From positions 1 through 64,000 of the forward strand of contig NZ_JAMXLH010000043.1 of the NCBI RefSeq assembly GCF_024281035.1: a stretch of DNA of 64,000 nucleotides, given 5' to 3'. Positions 36,111-43,647 of the stretch are shown one piece after another. Every line of letters starts with the position of its first letter. The first letter of the stretch is position 1. The notes beneath the pieces are model-generated. The model made no database searches, was not told the DNA's origin, and saw nothing but the letters and a program-made list of their open reading frames with translations. The stretch is from Paraburkholderia sp. Lineage in GTDB: Bacteria; Pseudomonadota; Gammaproteobacteria; Burkholderiales; Burkholderiaceae. The translations under genes were made by a program, and so were the position numbers.

Positions 36111-36780
36111 TCAGCTTCAAATCAAAGTGGCCTGCCGATCAGGTGCACACCGGTCAATGAAGAAACATACATAAAAAAATCATGTTTTGAGGTTATCTGT
36201 ATATCTGATATCGATCAACGAGGCGGGGAGCCGCAGTGCGACATTTAGGCTGCGTCAGACCGCCGCATTCGGACATCGGGTTTTGTTGCGACATTTTGCC
36301 CAAATGCCTGAATCAATGACTTATCGGGTGGAAGCGTATTGCTGCGGCAATTTGCCGGGAGTTGTCACACGAAATAAAGCGTAAAACGCATCTGCAACAA
36401 CGTGCTTTGCCTGGCTTTATCTGGCGGGCCGTTGTCGTAAGTGGTTGTAAACAGTTGGCAAGGCGCAGATCAACGTCATCCCGTTCACCAGTTTGTGCAA
36501 AAAGGCCCCTATGTTATGCTTTTTTATGCGGAATAAGGCTGGCTGACGGGTAGACCAACCAACTACGCGGACTGAAACTTTCAGTTCAATTACAAAGAAG
36601 GACGAGGATAAAACTTCATACACGTGACGAAGGGTTGTTATCCGGAATCATTTTCGGGGTCTGCAGCCGTGGTTTTAACGCGCGACATAGTGCCGCATTG
36701 CGGTAACGGTCCCGGAGCGTATTGCGTTATTCCCCTCCAGCGCGAGAAACCCATTGGTTGCCTGGCGTTGAAACGAATCG
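36111..36780. promoter_or_regulatory. divergent regulatory region apbE/nosZ
   Basis: A 670-bp spacer with lower G+C than the flanking genes and no supported coding sequence. It holds an FNR-like box at 36205-36218 and a sigma-70-like promoter for nosZ (TTGTGC at 36493-36498, 16-bp gap, TATGCT at 36515-36520). The long distance to the nosZ start implies a long leader. Confidence 0.5.
36205..36218. promoter_or_regulatory. FNR/DNR-like box between apbE and nosZ
   Basis: CTGAT-ATCG-ATCAA differs from the FNR consensus TTGAT-N4-ATCAA at one base. It lies 94 bp from the apbE start and 562 bp from nosZ. No good -10 sits at the ideal class II distance on either strand. Confidence 0.45.
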
Positions 36781-38751
36781 ATGAGTGAGATTGTCATGAC
36801 GAATGCAAAAGGAAAAACTGAAGAAACCGTAGTCCCGGGCCGTCGCCGCTTCCTGGCGTCGTCCGCTGTGGCGGGTCTCGCGGGTGCGAGCCTGTCGCTG
36901 GGTCTGGCGGGTTGCAACAAGGGCAGCAGCGATGCAGCCCCCGCAGCAGGCGCCGCGAGCGCTGCAAGCGGCGCTGATCCGCAGGCGAGCATCAACTGGG
37001 AGAAGTATGAAGTGCATCCCGGCAAGCTCGACACGTACTACGGTTTCTCGAGCGGTGGTCACTCGGGCGACCTGCGCATTCACGGCCTCCCGTCCGGCCG
37101 TGAAATCCGTCGCGTTCCGATCTTCAACGTCGACTGCATGTCGGGTTGGGGCATCACGAACGAATCGCGCGCGATCATCGGCACGAAGCCGAATGGTCAA
37201 CTGAACTACACCACCGGCGATACTCACCACGTCCACCTGTCGTACACGGACGGCGTCTACGACGGCAAGCACCTTTTCGTCAACGACAAGCTCAATGGCC
37301 GTATTGCGCGCGTGAAGCTCGACACGATGGAGTGCGACGCGATCACGCAACTGCCGAACGTGCAGGGCTTCCACGGCATTTTCCCGGACAAGCGCGACCC
37401 GGTTGACGACAAGATCAACTACACGACGCGTGTGTTCTGCGGTAACGAATTCCATATTCCGCAGCCGAACGACGGCCGCGACATCAACGATCCGTCGAAG
37501 TACTTCTGCCTGTTCACCTGCGTCGACGCGGTCACGATGCAACCGCGCTGGCAGGTCAAGATCGACGGCAACATGGACCTCGTCGCGACCTCGTACGACG
37601 GCAAGATTGCGTGCTCGAACCAGTACAACACCGAGAACGGCGTTCACTACGAAGAGATGATGGCCGCCGAGCGCGACTCGTGCATCTTCTTCAACGTTGC
37701 GCGTATCGAAGAAGCAGTCAAGGCCGGCAAGTTCACCCACATCAGCAATTCGAAGGTGCCGGTCGTCGACGGCACGAAGGCCGGCAACACCGACCCGAAG
37801 ACGGCGCTCGTCCTGTACGTGCCGGTTCCGAAGAACCCGCACGGCGTGAACATCTCGCCGGACGGCAAGTACTACGCGTGCTCGGGCAAGCTGTCGCCGA
37901 CCGCCACCCTGATCCAGCACGATCTGGTTCTGAAGTGGTTCGACGGTGGTCTTAAGGATCCGCGCGACACGGTCGTCGCCGAGCCGGAAATCGGCCTCGG
38001 GCCGCTCCACACGGGCTTCGACGGCAAGGGCTTCATCTACACGACGCTGTTCCTCGACAGCCAGATCGTCAAGTGGGACCTCGAAGCCGCGAAGAAGGCG
38101 TACCAGGGCGACAAGAACGCGAAGGTCGTGGTCGACCGCATCGACGTTCACTATCAGCCGGGTCACGGCTTCACGTCGATGGGCGAAACGGCTCAGCCGG
38201 ACGGCCAGTACTTCATCTCGGACAACAAGTTCTCGAAGGACCGCTACCTGCCCGTCGGCCCGCTGCACCCGGACAGCTCGCAGCTGATCGACATCAGCGG
38301 CGAGAAGATGCTGCTGATCGGCGATCACCCGCTCTATCCGGAGCCGCACGACTCGATCATCGTTCGCCGCGACATCATCAAGACGCGTCAGATCTATGAC
38401 CTGGATGAATTCCCGCTCGCAGTGAAGAGCGTGAAGGACAACCGCGTCGAGCGTAACGGCAAGAAGGTCACGATCCACCTGACGTCGCAAGCGCCGGCGT
38501 ACGGTCTGCGTGAGTGGACAGTGAAGAAGGGCGACGAAGTCACGATCATTCTCACGAACCTGGATAAGGTCGAAGATCTGACGCACGGCTTCGGTATCCC
38601 GAATTACAATATCAGCTTTGTCGTACACCCGCAGCAGACTCAGTCTGTCACGTTCATCGCTGACAAGCCGGGTGTGTTCTGGTGTTACTGCTTGAACTTC
38701 TGCCACGCACTGCACCTTGAGATGCGTTCGCGGATGCTCGTCGAAGCGTAA
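36781..38751 (+). CDS. nosZ: nitrous oxide reductase (clade I NosZ)
   Basis: A 656-residue periplasmic enzyme that reduces N2O to N2 with the CuA and CuZ copper centres. The signal region holds a twin-arginine motif (GRRRFLASSAVAGLAG) and then a lipobox-like LAGC, so it may be a Tat-exported lipoprotein. The seven-blade propeller part includes DTHHVHLSYTDG with CuZ histidines. The C-terminal cupredoxin holds the CuA loop CLNFCHALHLEM with both Cys, the His and Met. The start may be 36781 or the ATG at 36796; neither has a strong ribosome site. It leads the nos operon. Confidence 0.97.
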   Translation: MSEIVMTNAKGKTEETVVPGRRRFLASSAVAGLAGASLSLGLAGCNKGSSDAAPAAGAASAASGADPQASINWEKYEVHPGKLDTYYGFSSGGHSGDLRIHGLPSGREIRRVPIFNVDCMSGWGITNESRAIIGTKPNGQLNYTTGDTHHVHLSYTDGVYDGKHLFVNDKLNGRIARVKLDTMECDAITQLPNVQGFHGIFPDKRDPVDDKINYTTRVFCGNEFHIPQPNDGRDINDPSKYFCLFTCVDAVTMQPRWQVKIDGNMDLVATSYDGKIACSNQYNTENGVHYEEMMAAERDSCIFFNVARIEEAVKAGKFTHISNSKVPVVDGTKAGNTDPKTALVLYVPVPKNPHGVNISPDGKYYACSGKLSPTATLIQHDLVLKWFDGGLKDPRDTVVAEPEIGLGPLHTGFDGKGFIYTTLFLDSQIVKWDLEAAKKAYQGDKNAKVVVDRIDVHYQPGHGFTSMGETAQPDGQYFISDNKFSKDRYLPVGPLHPDSSQLIDISGEKMLLIGDHPLYPEPHDSIIVRRDIIKTRQIYDLDEFPLAVKSVKDNRVERNGKKVTIHLTSQAPAYGLREWTVKKGDEVTIILTNLDKVEDLTHGFGIPNYNISFVVHPQQTQSVTFIADKPGVFWCYCLNFCHALHLEMRSRMLVEA

Positions 38752-38768
38752 GCGCGCCTGAGTACGCA

Positions 38769-38804
38769 CCGCGCGGGGCGGCAGGTTTTTTCCACCCCGC
38801 GCGG
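38769..38804 (+). terminator. strong hairpin between nosZ and nosD
   Basis: CCGCGCGGGG and CCCCGCGCGG form a perfect 10-bp stem around a loop that contains a T-run. It lies 18 bp after nosZ and 47 bp before nosD. It may partly stop transcription or protect the nosZ mRNA 3' end. Confidence 0.6.
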
Positions 38805-38851
38805 ATCATGCTGCCTGCGATCCGTATAAACCCTGAAGTCAGAAGTCGAGC

Positions 38852-40099
38852 ATGTTGAAGTTCCCACTCGCTGCGGTGCCGATCACAGCGTTGCTGTTGA
38901 TGCGTGCCGTCGCTGCCGCTACGCTCACGGTTCACCCTGGAGAGCGCATCGGGGCAGCCGTCGACGCGGCGAAGCCCGGGGATACGGTCGTCATTTACGG
39001 CGGCCACTATGCCGAAAATCTCCGCATCACCAAGCGCCTCACGTTGCGCGGAGTCGGTCGACCGGTGGTCGACGGCAACTACGTGGGTGACGTTATCCGC
39101 GTCACCGCGCCCGATGTGACGATCGACGGTCTCGACGTCGTCAACAGCGGCGCCGATCTCACCGCGCAGAACGCGGGGATCTATGTGCAACCCGGCGCGA
39201 ACCGCGCTGCTATCAGCCATTGCCAGCTCGCCTACAACCTGTTCGGGATGTGGCTCGAGGGTTCGGCTGACCTGCGAATTTTCAATAACGTGATCGTCGG
39301 CAAGCGCGACCTGCTGTCGGCGAATCGCGGCAACGGCATCCAGCTGTACAACACGACGGGCGCGCAGATCGTCGGCAACACGATCAGCTACTCCCGCGAC
39401 GGCATTTACGTCGACGTGTCGCACCATGCCCTCTTCAAGGGCAACACGATTCATAACGTGCGCTACGGTACGCACTATATGAACTCGTATTTCAACACGT
39501 GGGATGGCAACAACGTTTTCCACAACCGCGGCGGCCTCGCGATCATGGAGGCGCGCAACCAGACCGTGAGGAACAACCGGGTCTGGGGCAATAGCGGTCA
39601 CGGGATCATGCTGCGCACGGTCCAGGATTCAGTGGTCGAGAACAACGTCGTGGCGGGCAACCAGAACGGTTTCTTCATCTACGACGCCGAGTACAACAAG
39701 ATCCACGGCAATCTCGTTGTGGGCAACGAGGTTGGCGTGCATCTGTGGGGCGGTTCGGTCAGGAACGACGTGACCGGAAACGATTTCATCCGGAACCGCC
39801 AGCAAATCCGCTACGTCGCCGCATACGACGTGGCATGGCCAGGTAACTACTGGAGCAATTATTACGGTTGGGACAAGCGCGGCCGGGGCATCGGCGATAT
39901 CCCATACAAGTCGAACGACCTCGTCGACCGGCTCACGTGGCGTATCCCGGCGGTTAAGGTGCTGATGAACAGTCCCGCCGTGCAGTCGCTGAAGTTGATC
40001 GCACAACAATTTCCGCTGATGACGGTGCCGAGCGTCGTGGACGACGCTCCGCGGATGCAGCCGGTGCATACCGGCTGGTCGCAGTGGATGGGGAAGTAG
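38852..40099 (+). CDS. nosD: NosD copper-site assembly protein
   Basis: A 415-residue periplasmic protein with a signal peptide (to MRAVAA) and a right-handed parallel beta-helix made of repeats such as GIYVQPGANRAAISHCQLAY and GIYVDVSHHALFKGNTIHN. NosD works with the ABC proteins NosF and NosY to insert sulfide and copper when the CuZ cluster of NosZ is built. It is followed 1 bp later by nosF, so coupling is tight. Confidence 0.95.
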   Translation: MLKFPLAAVPITALLLMRAVAAATLTVHPGERIGAAVDAAKPGDTVVIYGGHYAENLRITKRLTLRGVGRPVVDGNYVGDVIRVTAPDVTIDGLDVVNSGADLTAQNAGIYVQPGANRAAISHCQLAYNLFGMWLEGSADLRIFNNVIVGKRDLLSANRGNGIQLYNTTGAQIVGNTISYSRDGIYVDVSHHALFKGNTIHNVRYGTHYMNSYFNTWDGNNVFHNRGGLAIMEARNQTVRNNRVWGNSGHGIMLRTVQDSVVENNVVAGNQNGFFIYDAEYNKIHGNLVVGNEVGVHLWGGSVRNDVTGNDFIRNRQQIRYVAAYDVAWPGNYWSNYYGWDKRGRGIGDIPYKSNDLVDRLTWRIPAVKVLMNSPAVQSLKLIAQQFPLMTVPSVVDDAPRMQPVHTGWSQWMGK

Positions 40100-40100
40100 C

Positions 40101-41009
40101 ATGATTGAACTTAAAGCCGTCGCGAAATCGTTTGGCTCGCTGCGCGCAGTCGACGGCGTGGACCTGCACGTCCGCAAGGGCGAACTGTTCGGCCTCATCG
40201 GCCGCAACGGCGCGGGCAAGAGCACGCTGTTCCAGCTCATGCTCGGCCTTCTCGTGGCCGACGCAGGGCACGTGCACGTCGACGGCGGGCCCGTTGGCGG
40301 TGCGCGCTTTCGCGCCGTCAAGCGCATGCTCGGCTATCTGCCCGAGAACGTGGTGCTGTACGACAACCTCTCCGGGCTCGAGACGCTGCGTTTTTTCGCG
40401 CGCCTCAAGGGCGTTGGCATGGCGCAGTGCGAGCCGCTCCTCGAGCAGGTCGGGTTGAGCCACGCCTCCGGGCGCAAGGTGCGCGAGTACTCGAAAGGGA
40501 TGAAGCAGCGTCTTGGCTTCGCGCAGGCGCTGCTGGGCGATCCGCAGCTCCTCTTTCTCGATGAGCCGACCAACGGCCTCGACCCGGAAGGCATTCGCGA
40601 GTTTTATCAAATCCTGAAGACGCGCCAGCAGGCCGGCACGACGATCGTCATCACGTCGCACATCCTTGCCGAAATCCAGCAGCGCGTCGATCGCCTCGCG
40701 ATCCTGCGCAGCGGCCGGATTCAGGCGGTGGGCAGCGTGCAGGCGCTGCGCGCCGAAACGAATCTGCCGCTGTCTTTCGAAGTCGTTGCGAAGAGCGACG
40801 ACACGCAGACAATCGAAGCGGCGCTGCGTCGCGCGCCGTTCGGCGAGCTGACGGTCAGCGCTCGCAGCATTGCGTTCTCTTGCCCGCGCGACGCGAAGAT
40901 GAGCGCGATTGGCGCGCTGGCGCCGCTGTCCGACCGGATCGCCGATCTGCAAATTCATGAACCGTCGCTTGAAGACGTGTTTCTCGGCTACACCGGGGTG
41001 AACGCATGA
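40101..41009 (+). CDS. nosF: NosF ABC ATPase
   Basis: A 302-residue ABC ATPase: Walker A GRNGAGKST, signature EYSKGMKQRLGFAQALLGDP, Walker B LLFLDEPTNGLD, switch His in ITSHILAE. With NosY it powers the NosD complex that supplies the CuZ cluster with sulfur or copper. It overlaps nosY by 4 bp (ATGA). Confidence 0.95.
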   Translation: MIELKAVAKSFGSLRAVDGVDLHVRKGELFGLIGRNGAGKSTLFQLMLGLLVADAGHVHVDGGPVGGARFRAVKRMLGYLPENVVLYDNLSGLETLRFFARLKGVGMAQCEPLLEQVGLSHASGRKVREYSKGMKQRLGFAQALLGDPQLLFLDEPTNGLDPEGIREFYQILKTRQQAGTTIVITSHILAEIQQRVDRLAILRSGRIQAVGSVQALRAETNLPLSFEVVAKSDDTQTIEAALRRAPFGELTVSARSIAFSCPRDAKMSAIGALAPLSDRIADLQIHEPSLEDVFLGYTGVNA

Positions 41010-41839
41010 GCCTCTCCAATTTCCCGCACTGGGCGCAAATCCGCGTGATCGCCGGCAAGGAGTTCCACGACCGCATCCGCAACCGCTGGGTGCTCGCCGT
41101 GTCGATCGTCTTCGCGGCGTTCACGCTCGCCCTTTCGTACTTCGGCGCAGCCGCGCAAGGCGCGGTCGGCTTTCAGGGCATCGAGCCGCTGATTGCAAGC
41201 CTCGTCAGTCTCACGATTTATCTGCTGCCGCTGATCGCGCTGATTCTCGGCTTCGATGCGCTCGTGGGCGAGCGCGAGCGCGGCACGCTGAATCTGCTGC
41301 TGTCGTATCCGATCAACCGCGTCGAGCTGCTGCTCGGCAAGTACGTGGGCCTTGCCGCCGCGCTGACCTGCGCGACGCTCGCAGGCTTCGGCGTCGCGGG
41401 CGTGGCGATCGTGGTGCGCGCACCCAACGCCGACTGGTATCAGTACGTGGGTTTCGTCGTTAGCGCCGTGCTGCTCGGCTGGGTGTTCCTGAGCCTTGCG
41501 GTGTCCGCCTCGGTATTCTGCGCGAGCCGTACGTCGGCAAGCGGTGTTGCGATTGCGTTGTGGTTCTTCTTCGTGCTGGTCTACGACCTGCTGCTGCTGG
41601 GTGCGCTCGTGCTCACCGGCGGCGCGGCGCTCGGCCCGATGTTCCCGTTGTTGCTGATGCTCAATCCGGCCGATATTTTCCGGATTCTGAACATCTTCGG
41701 ACCGGGCGACCTGCACACGATGTTCGGCTTGATCAGCGTCTTTCCCGCTACGCTCGCGGAGCCGTTCTTTCTCGGCCCGGTGATGCTCCTGTGGATCGTG
41801 GCGCCGCTCGGCCTTGCAGCATGGAGATTCAATCGATGA
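41006..41839 (+). CDS. nosY: NosY ABC-2 permease
   Basis: A 277-residue inner-membrane protein with six helices and the NosY-type start (IRVIAGKEFHDRIRNRWVLA). It is the channel half of the NosFY transporter that assists NosZ maturation. The downstream nosL starts in its stop codon (ATGA). Confidence 0.94.
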   Translation: MSLSNFPHWAQIRVIAGKEFHDRIRNRWVLAVSIVFAAFTLALSYFGAAAQGAVGFQGIEPLIASLVSLTIYLLPLIALILGFDALVGERERGTLNLLLSYPINRVELLLGKYVGLAAALTCATLAGFGVAGVAIVVRAPNADWYQYVGFVVSAVLLGWVFLSLAVSASVFCASRTSASGVAIALWFFFVLVYDLLLLGALVLTGGAALGPMFPLLLMLNPADIFRILNIFGPGDLHTMFGLISVFPATLAEPFFLGPVMLLWIVAPLGLAAWRFNR

Positions 41840-42360
41840 ACCGCACTCTCACCACCCTTCTCCGCACGACGATTGCCGCGTTTGCGCTCGTGCTCGTCGC
41901 CGCATGCCAGAACAGTTCGAGCGTGCCGCCGGCGCCGCACGAAGTCACCGATTCGACCATTAGCGTGCTCGACGGCATGAGCCTGAAGGACTATCCGGGT
42001 CCGAAGGCACAGATTATTTACGCGGACGGCCACACCGACTTCTTCTGCGACACGCTGGGACTTTTCTCGGTGTATCTGCGCCCGGAAACCGACCGCAAGG
42101 TGGGCGCGATGTATGTGCAGGATATGGCGGTTGCCGACTGGCAGCATCCGGCCGGGCACTGGATCGACGCGAAGCAGGCGTTCTACGTGGTCGGCTCCAA
42201 AAAGCTTGGCGCGATGGGCCAGACGTTCGCGTCGTTCGCGAAGGAAGGCGACGCCGCACAATTCGTCAAGGAACAGGGCGGCAAGCTGTATCACTTCGAC
42301 CAGATCACGATCGACATGGCATCGTTCGATGGCGGTGTGTCTAAAGACGAAAGCATGTAA
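41836..42360 (+). CDS. nosL: NosL copper chaperone lipoprotein
   Basis: A 174-residue lipoprotein (lipobox LVAAC, Cys at residue 24). The mature part includes GMSLKDYPGPKAQIIYADGH and FFCDTLGLFSVYL, which matches the NosL family; family members carry Cu(I) through a Met-x-x and Cys set. It likely delivers Cu(I) to NosZ through NosD. It is coupled to nosY by a 4-bp overlap. Confidence 0.9.
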   Translation: MNRTLTTLLRTTIAAFALVLVAACQNSSSVPPAPHEVTDSTISVLDGMSLKDYPGPKAQIIYADGHTDFFCDTLGLFSVYLRPETDRKVGAMYVQDMAVADWQHPAGHWIDAKQAFYVVGSKKLGAMGQTFASFAKEGDAAQFVKEQGGKLYHFDQITIDMASFDGGVSKDESM

Positions 42361-42370
42361 GGGAGCTGAG

Positions 42371-42637
42371 ATGTCTGATTTTTTCCATAATGTGCCTTCC
42401 GAGGCCGCAGTGCAGATGGACGCGTTTAGCCGTCTGATTTACGATTTGCGCGAAGATCGCAAGCTCCTGCTTAAACAATACGACGCAGCCGATGAAGCGG
42501 AACTGCTCGCGAAGATCACGTCGGGTGAAGTCGCAGAACACCCCGCCTACGATCACTACCTCGGCGCAAAGATGCTTGCAGATACGCGCGAAACCATTCG
42601 GGAACAGCTGCGCGAGCTGCTGGCAACGGGACTCTGA
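42371..42637 (+). CDS. small unknown nos-operon protein A
   Basis: An 88-residue, charged, helical protein with no signal peptide (SRLIYDLREDRKLLLKQYDA, then DTRETIREQLRELLATG). Family not recognised. It starts 10 bp after nosL behind GGGAGCTGAG and ends 2 bp before the next unknown gene, so it is clearly inside the nos operon. It is probably cytoplasmic; its role in N2O respiration is not known. Confidence 0.75.
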   Translation: MSDFFHNVPSEAAVQMDAFSRLIYDLREDRKLLLKQYDAADEAELLAKITSGEVAEHPAYDHYLGAKMLADTRETIREQLRELLATGL

Positions 42638-42639
42638 TC

Positions 42640-42990
42640 ATGCTGCATATCGAATTGAAGGAACAGATCGAAGCGACCTTCGACAACACGCAGGTCGTGT
42701 CGGTCACGCTGTGCCGTGACGCGCTCGAACTGAAGCTGGCAAACGGCGTCGAGATGGTGCTGCGTGTCTTGAGCCCGACCGAATACGCCATGAACTGGCG
42801 CTGGGGCGACGCGGCGCAGATGAGCATCGACACCGCGCCGGTGCACAAGTCGCTGAAGACTTTTCCGAACCATTTCCACACGGTCGACGGCAAGGTCGTC
42901 GACGATCCGGTCACCGAGATCGGCGCCGAACCGTGGCGCAACGTTCGCACGCTGATCGAACGGTTGCTCGCGCAACCGATGCTGGGCTAG
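42640..42990 (+). CDS. small unknown nos-operon protein B
   Basis: A 116-residue soluble protein with no signal peptide (starts MLHIELKEQIEATFDNTQVV; contains MVLRVLSPTEYAMNWRWGD). Family not recognised. It begins 2 bp after the previous unknown gene and is followed by a lipoprotein cytochrome. The pair of small genes probably act together. Confidence 0.75.
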   Translation: MLHIELKEQIEATFDNTQVVSVTLCRDALELKLANGVEMVLRVLSPTEYAMNWRWGDAAQMSIDTAPVHKSLKTFPNHFHTVDGKVVDDPVTEIGAEPWRNVRTLIERLLAQPMLG

Positions 42991-43065
42991 ACGCCTGCGT
43001 TTGCGCGTGGGCCCAGAGGCCGCGCAAACGGACGCATCTTGAAGATTTTTAACGAGGAAGGACCC

Positions 43066-43557
43066 ATGAAGACCCGTAACTTGATGCTTGTTGGACTTGG
43101 ATTCGCACTGACGCTCGGCCTCTCGGCCTGCGGCAAGAGTGACGATGCTTCGCAATCGGCCAGCGCCGCTTCGGCAGCGGTTGCACCTGTCGCGTCCGTC
43201 GCGGTCGAGGCGTCCGCGCCGGCCGCAGCGCCCGCAGCAGCAGCCGCCAGCGACGCAGCACCCGCTGCAGCCGTGGCGACCGCCGCAGCCGGTGGCGATA
43301 ACTCGGCGGTTGGCGAGAAGACGTTCAAGGGCACCTGCTTTATGTGCCACCAGACCGGCGCTGCCGGCGCACCGCTCTTCGGCAACAAGGCCGACTGGGC
43401 GCCGCGTATCGCGAAGGGCAAGGACACGCTGTACAAGCACGCGCTGGAAGGCTTCACCGGCAACAACGGCACGATGCCCGCACACGGCGGCAACCCGAGC
43501 CTGAAGGACGACGAAGTCAAGGCAGCCGTCGACTACATGGTTGCGAAGGCACAGTAA
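43066..43557 (+). CDS. lipoprotein c-type cytochrome (c5-like)
   Basis: A 163-residue protein. A lipobox (GLSAC, Cys at about residue 22) anchors it. A long Ala-rich linker (about 30-80) leads to one heme domain with CFMCH, a distal Met in NNGTMPAHGG, and the end DDEVKAAVDYMVAKA. This fits a tethered electron donor to NosZ. A GAGGAAGGACCC site precedes the ATG. It lies between the two unknown genes and nosR. Confidence 0.9.
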   Translation: MKTRNLMLVGLGFALTLGLSACGKSDDASQSASAASAAVAPVASVAVEASAPAAAPAAAAASDAAPAAAVATAAAGGDNSAVGEKTFKGTCFMCHQTGAAGAPLFGNKADWAPRIAKGKDTLYKHALEGFTGNNGTMPAHGGNPSLKDDEVKAAVDYMVAKAQ

Positions 43558-43647
43558 CACCGGCCACAACACCGCGCTTCCTGCCCACGGGCCGGCGCGC
43601 GGTGTTGCGCTCGTAAATGGAGGTGTTCCGACACCGGCCGTCTCTAA

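Noticed and set aside
34053..36248. 731-codon frame opposite the ABC ATPase and ApbE genes
   Set aside because: Complement of two clear genes with all motifs intact; no domain in the frame itself.
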